Under the pieces are notes generated by a model. The model ran no database searches. It saw only the letters and a list, made by a program, of their open reading frames with translations, and was not told where the DNA came from. A program made the position numbers and the translations under genes. Below, piece after piece: positions 4,568 through 7,200 of a stretch of DNA of 7,200 bases. Origin of the DNA: Bacteroidales bacterium (lineage in GTDB: Bacteria > Bacteroidota > Bacteroidia > Bacteroidales > UBA4181). The stretch spans positions 1-7,200 of the forward strand of contig JAIRLS010000344.1 of assembly GCA_031259205.1 (NCBI GenBank), written 5' to 3'. Each line of letters opens with the position of its first letter. The stretch's first letter is position 1.

Positions 4568-5068
4568 ATGATGAAAAAAAGTATTTTAACAGTATTGTTG
4601 TGGTTGGCTGTTGTTCCTGCCGTTACGTACGGTCAGACCAAGAAGCCCAAAAAACAGCGGGAGATGGAAAAAACGGAACAGGTACGCCGGCTGGTTGAAG
4701 CGCAGGATTATGTGTTTGTGGCCGAAAGAGTGCATCCGACAACAGGACGTTCCCGTACGTTAACCTCTCCGTACGACCTCATCGTGAACAAAGATGCGGT
4801 GAGCGCATTCCTGCCTTATTTCGGCCGAGTGTATGTGGCTCCGGCAGATCCCACCGAGGGAGGGATCAAATTCTTGAGCAGGGATTTCGATTATACCCTC
4901 CAAACAGACGGGAAAAACGGATGGAAGGTTAAGATCATCACTAAGGATGGCAACAAACGTTACGATCTGTTTCTCAACATTACGGAAAGCGGGTCTGCCG
5001 ATTTGCTGGTACAGGAAGTTACCCGCCAATCCATTCGTTTCAGCGGACATATCGAATCCAAACCCTGA
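4568..5068 (+). CDS. DUF4251 domain-containing secreted protein
   Basis: The 166-residue product starts MMKKSILTVLLWLAVVPAV, a typical signal peptide likely cleaved around AVTYG/QT (residues ~21-23). There is no lipobox Cys, so it should be periplasmic or surface-exposed without a lipid anchor. The mature part begins with a very basic stretch (KKPKKQRE). It then shows the pattern I associate with DUF4251: a helix over ~33-47, YDLIVNKDAVSAFLPYFGRV (69-88), a Gly-rich turn, FLSRDFDYTL (102-111), GWKVKI (118-123) and a C-terminal beta repeat (DLFLNITESGSADLLV, then RQSIRFSGHI). The length is usual for the family, whose function is unknown. The start could be either of two adjacent ATGs (4568 or 4571). 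It stands alone, convergent with the rhamnosidase gene. The GC content rises here compared with everything to the left. Confidence 0.85.
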   Translation: MMKKSILTVLLWLAVVPAVTYGQTKKPKKQREMEKTEQVRRLVEAQDYVFVAERVHPTTGRSRTLTSPYDLIVNKDAVSAFLPYFGRVYVAPADPTEGGIKFLSRDFDYTLQTDGKNGWKVKIITKDGNKRYDLFLNITESGSADLLVQEVTRQSIRFSGHIESKP

Positions 5069-5195
5069 CGTTCGACACGGTCAGGCTGTCAGACTGTCAG
5101 GTCGGGGCAACCGCGGTCAGCATTGTCTGTCCCAAGCGTTGCCCGTCGGATTTTAAAACCGCAAAGAGTGCGAAGTTACACGAAGGAAACCACGT

Positions 5196-5222
5196 CCTGC
5201 CGGCTGCTCTTCCGGCGGCAGG
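5196..5222. terminator. GC-rich hairpin in the convergent intergenic gap
   Basis: CCTGCCG (5196-5202) and CGGCAGG (5216-5222) form a 7-bp stem between the convergent DUF4251 and rhamnosidase genes, where a bidirectional terminator would be expected. No T-run follows on either strand, so it is not a textbook intrinsic terminator. Confidence 0.25.
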
Positions 5223-5246
5223 CTCGAAAGCGCGTAAGTTCCCCCA

Positions 5247-7010
5247 TCACTTGAGGATGATTTTCACACCCTTGGGCGCTTTCACATCGGATATGATTTT
5301 TCCTGCGGCATTTTTCCTGTGGCTGATTTTCACCGTACCGAAGGGCGTCGGGAAAGCGCCTTCCACCCATTGAAGATTGCCCAGATGCGGCTCTATGCGC
5401 AAAGTCGTGCATCCGGCGCTGACCACCTGCACGCCCAGCACATGTTCGCTCAGCCATGCCGTAGGCCCCGACGCCCATCCGTGGCACAGGCTGTGCCGTA
5501 ACTTTTCGTAGCAATAAGCGCCGAAATCGGCGTGAATGTCTTTTTTCCCTTCCGGGACGAGTTCGTCAATCCCCGCAGCGTTTTCCATCCAGTCCAGATT
5601 GAAATCTTCCCAGAAGGTGGTAGCGCCCATATCGAGCATTCCGCCCCAGAAACGGCTGATGTTGTCCATGGCAACCTGATATTCTCCGGCTTTTGCCTGT
5701 GCCTGCAACATGTAATATCCGTAAAAGGTGGAAAAATCTTTGGCGCCGTCTACTGCAATCACTTCGTCGTTGGCTTGTCGGGCAGGCATGATGCCGGCAA
5801 GCGCCAGCAACGATGCGGCCTGTTTCAGCCGGTTGTGGTAGGGGACGTGCTGTCGCATACGGTTTGCGACGGCAGCGCATTCGGCCGACAGCGACCGGTC
5901 GCCGAGTATGTCGCACAGTTCGGCGCCTGCCTGAAAAGCCATCGCCATCAAAGCGTGCACGCCTGCGTCAATGCCTTTCCCGTTGGGGCTGGAAGGCCAG
6001 TCGAGGAAGCCGCCTTCGTGAACGCGCTTGCCCGAAGCGTCTACTTCGGTGAACAGGAGGCGGAGCAAATCACTCAGATAGCTCTTTTGCCGTTTCAGAT
6101 AATCAAGGTCGCCCTGATAGCGGTACCAGTCGCGGTGAATGATAATCCACCAGAGCGAATAGGAGAACATGCCGTTCATCCAGCCGGGGAGGGGGGTGAT
6201 GTCGCGTGCCAGATCGAGGCTTTTGGGAATGACGTCATTGTACCCGAAAACCGTGCACACCGTCATCACTTCCGGATGCAGGTCGCCCAGCCACACTAAG
6301 CGGTCGCGTTTGATCCCGTCCCAGATGTATTCCTGCATGTTGAGATGCACGGTATACGCGCCTGTCATCCAAATCCGGTTCAACCGTTCGTCGTTGCACC
6401 GGAACTCCCCCAGATAGGGTATGTCGCGATAGGCGAACACCGCGTTGACTTCTTTCAAGTACAGTGCGCAGTTCGGTTCGATCAAGTCAATGCGTACGAA
6501 ACGATAGCCGCTGTTGCCGATTTCGACCACTCCCAGCCAGGGCGTCTCCACAGTGAAGTCGCGCATGGCGTGGTCGTTGGTCGCTCCCTGTTTGCCGGCG
6601 TCGCTCATCGCTTCGCTGACCGATTCGCCGAAACGCACGCGGATTTTTACCGGGTCATGACGGCCTTCCGCTGTGGTAACAAGCTGTATCCCTCCCTGTA
6701 TCTCTTTCCCGAAATCCAGCACAATGGAAGGAAATTCGTTGCCGGTGCTGTACATGCAGAACGACGGCTGGTTGGCCAGTACGCTCTGCCCGTTGTGGCC
6801 GGAAGTAAGCAACGACTCGGGGTTTTTCAGCAAACGCCCCCCCCCGTCGTATTTCCACACTATCCGTTGCGGCGTGATATAGGAACGAACGCGGGAATCA
6901 TGAAACACTTTGCCGGAATATTCCTGTCCGAACACAGGAGGAAGTGATTGTGCATCCACTGTGGCGACAAACACGAAACCTGTCAATAATAAAGAAAATA
7001 TCTTTTTCAT
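5247..7010 (-). CDS. Exported alpha-L-rhamnosidase-type glycoside hydrolase (GH78-like six-hairpin fold)
   Basis: The 587-residue product has a signal peptide (MKKIFSLLLTGFVFVATVDA, likely cleaved before QS), so it acts in the periplasm or at the surface. Residues ~90-195 form a beta-rich jelly-roll domain (IVLDFGKEIQGG, VKIRVRFGES, YRFVRIDL), as in the accessory domain ahead of the GH78 catalytic barrel. The (alpha/alpha)6 catalytic part spans ~200-520. It carries WDGIKRDR (230-237) and WLGDLHPE (240-247), matching the GH78 acidic motif, and TTFWEDF (464-470) with E468 at the position of the usual catalytic Glu. HGWASGPTAWL (510-520) is the conserved entry to the C-terminal beta domain, which continues to the end (LGVQVVS, IEPHLGNLQWVEGAFPTPFG). 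Family enzymes remove terminal L-rhamnose from plant or bacterial glycans. The first motif has R237 where many GH78 enzymes have Glu, so substrate preference may differ. No polysaccharide-utilisation partners are visible in the window. Confidence 0.9.
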   Translation of the reverse strand: MKKIFSLLLTGFVFVATVDAQSLPPVFGQEYSGKVFHDSRVRSYITPQRIVWKYDGGGRLLKNPESLLTSGHNGQSVLANQPSFCMYSTGNEFPSIVLDFGKEIQGGIQLVTTAEGRHDPVKIRVRFGESVSEAMSDAGKQGATNDHAMRDFTVETPWLGVVEIGNSGYRFVRIDLIEPNCALYLKEVNAVFAYRDIPYLGEFRCNDERLNRIWMTGAYTVHLNMQEYIWDGIKRDRLVWLGDLHPEVMTVCTVFGYNDVIPKSLDLARDITPLPGWMNGMFSYSLWWIIIHRDWYRYQGDLDYLKRQKSYLSDLLRLLFTEVDASGKRVHEGGFLDWPSSPNGKGIDAGVHALMAMAFQAGAELCDILGDRSLSAECAAVANRMRQHVPYHNRLKQAASLLALAGIMPARQANDEVIAVDGAKDFSTFYGYYMLQAQAKAGEYQVAMDNISRFWGGMLDMGATTFWEDFNLDWMENAAGIDELVPEGKKDIHADFGAYCYEKLRHSLCHGWASGPTAWLSEHVLGVQVVSAGCTTLRIEPHLGNLQWVEGAFPTPFGTVKISHRKNAAGKIISDVKAPKGVKIILK

Positions 7011-7026
7011 GGGAAAAATTTTGTCA

Positions 7027-7057
7027 CAAAATTAGATGATTGTTTTAAGATTTCCAA
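7027..7057 (-). promoter_or_regulatory. Promoter of the rhamnosidase gene (TTG-N20-TAATTTTG)
   Basis: On the minus strand TTG (7057-7055) and TAATTTTG (7034-7027) are 20 bp apart, matching the Bacteroidota consensus. The leader to the ATG at 7010 would be about 10-15 nt. No operator is evident. Confidence 0.7.
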
Positions 7058-7135
7058 GCCGGAATGAAAAAAAAATTTGGTAGTGATGTAAAAAGTATGC
7101 TGTCATAAAAAAGTGGCAATCAGGAAGAAAAGTTG

Positions 7136-7143
7136 TATTTTTG
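7136..7143 (+). promoter_or_regulatory. -7 box of the second transposase
   Basis: TATTTTTG matches TAnnTTTG and ends four bases before the ATG at 7148. Transcription would begin at or inside the start codon, so the mRNA would be leaderless or nearly so. No good -33 element is seen 19-20 bp upstream (only GTGG around 7112-7115). Confidence 0.45.
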
Positions 7144-7147
7144 CAAA

Positions 7148-7200
7148 ATGAAAATAACAATCATACTCCATTGTCCCGATTGCCAAGGCACAAAGATAAA
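7148..7200 (+). CDS. IS1-family transposase, N-terminal zinc ribbon (cut by window end)
   Basis: The visible part reads MKITIILHCPDCQGTKIK. The CPDC knuckle shortly after the start, followed by a basic segment, is the opening of the zinc ribbon of IS1-type transposases (consensus like CPxCxSxxIxKNG). It differs from the ribbon of the element at 2645-3463 (CPYCSS), so this is a different IS, not a second copy. Only 17 full codons are present and intactness cannot be judged. A different zinc-ribbon protein is possible. Confidence 0.55.
   Translation, partial: MKITIILHCPDCQGTKI

Larger units (their letters stand above)
7079..7200 (+). mobile_element. Probable left end of a second IS1-family element (continues past window)
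   Basis: GGTAGTGATG at 7079-7088 starts with GGT like the ends of the other element and of IS1 relatives. It lies about 70 bp upstream of an IS1-type transposase start. The opposite end is outside the window, so the terminal repeat and the exact boundary cannot be checked. Confidence 0.4.

Noticed and set aside
5086..5100. Short direct repeat CTGTCAG twice
   Set aside because: Only two 7-bp copies; too short to support a function.
5532..6299. 255-codon open frame on the plus strand
   Set aside because: It is antisense to the rhamnosidase gene, whose motifs are certain. Long opposite frames are common in GC-rich genes, and the translation has no recognisable domain.
6345..6947. 200-codon open frame on the plus strand
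   Set aside because: Antisense to the N-terminal half of the rhamnosidase, with no promoter or domain.
1..7200. CRISPR array, tRNA or rRNA genes
   Set aside because: No regularly spaced repeats beyond the four-copy array at 683-724, and no cloverleaf or rRNA-like sequence was recognised on either strand.

Overview
The window looks like Bacteroidota, most likely a Bacteroidales genome. Several genes sit behind the -7 box TAnnTTTG, some with a TTG-type -33 element 19-20 bp upstream. Shine-Dalgarno signals are weak or absent. Two gene families are typical of the group: a DUF4251 secreted protein and a GH78-type rhamnosidase. The left ~4.5 kb is AT-rich and looks like accessory DNA with broken genes, an insertion sequence and repeats. 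The right ~2.7 kb is more GC-rich and looks like ordinary chromosome.

Layout. 1-674 (+): C-terminal part of an AlbA/HATPase_c_4-type ATP-binding regulator, cut by the window edge, followed by a four-copy ATGGCGGAT-based tandem repeat. 675-1118: no convincing gene, but a good promoter (727-758) and a terminator-like hairpin (938-985) that could bound a short transcript. 1119-2546 (-): apparent operon, in transcription order a small FtsZ/tubulin-superfamily protein broken in its poly-A tracts, an intact calcineurin-type metallophosphatase, and a 57-residue unknown protein. 2645-3463: complete IS1-family element with 24-bp imperfect terminal inverted repeats; its transposase is inactivated by a one-base deletion in the zinc ribbon and apparently lacks a start codon. 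3466-3585: an 18-bp perfect inverted repeat enclosing a promoter that drives a 106-residue unknown protein (3594-3914, +). A second unknown frame (3676-4089, -) converges on and overlaps it. 4291-4501: a 211-bp palindromic, structured segment in an otherwise empty intergenic region.

Right side. 4568-5068 (+) is a DUF4251 secreted protein. 5247-7010 (-) is an exported GH78-type alpha-L-rhamnosidase with its own promoter at 7027-7057. A second IS1-type transposase begins at 7148 (+) and runs off the window.

Most interesting points: (1) the minimal FtsZ-like protein next to a phosphatase, where restoring four A-tracts by one base each gives a clean 210-residue frame ending 6 nt before the phosphatase start; (2) the promoter enclosed by inverted repeats, which has the architecture of an invertible switch; (3) the 211-bp palindromic element. 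None of these has been tested against a database; all calls come from reading the sequence.
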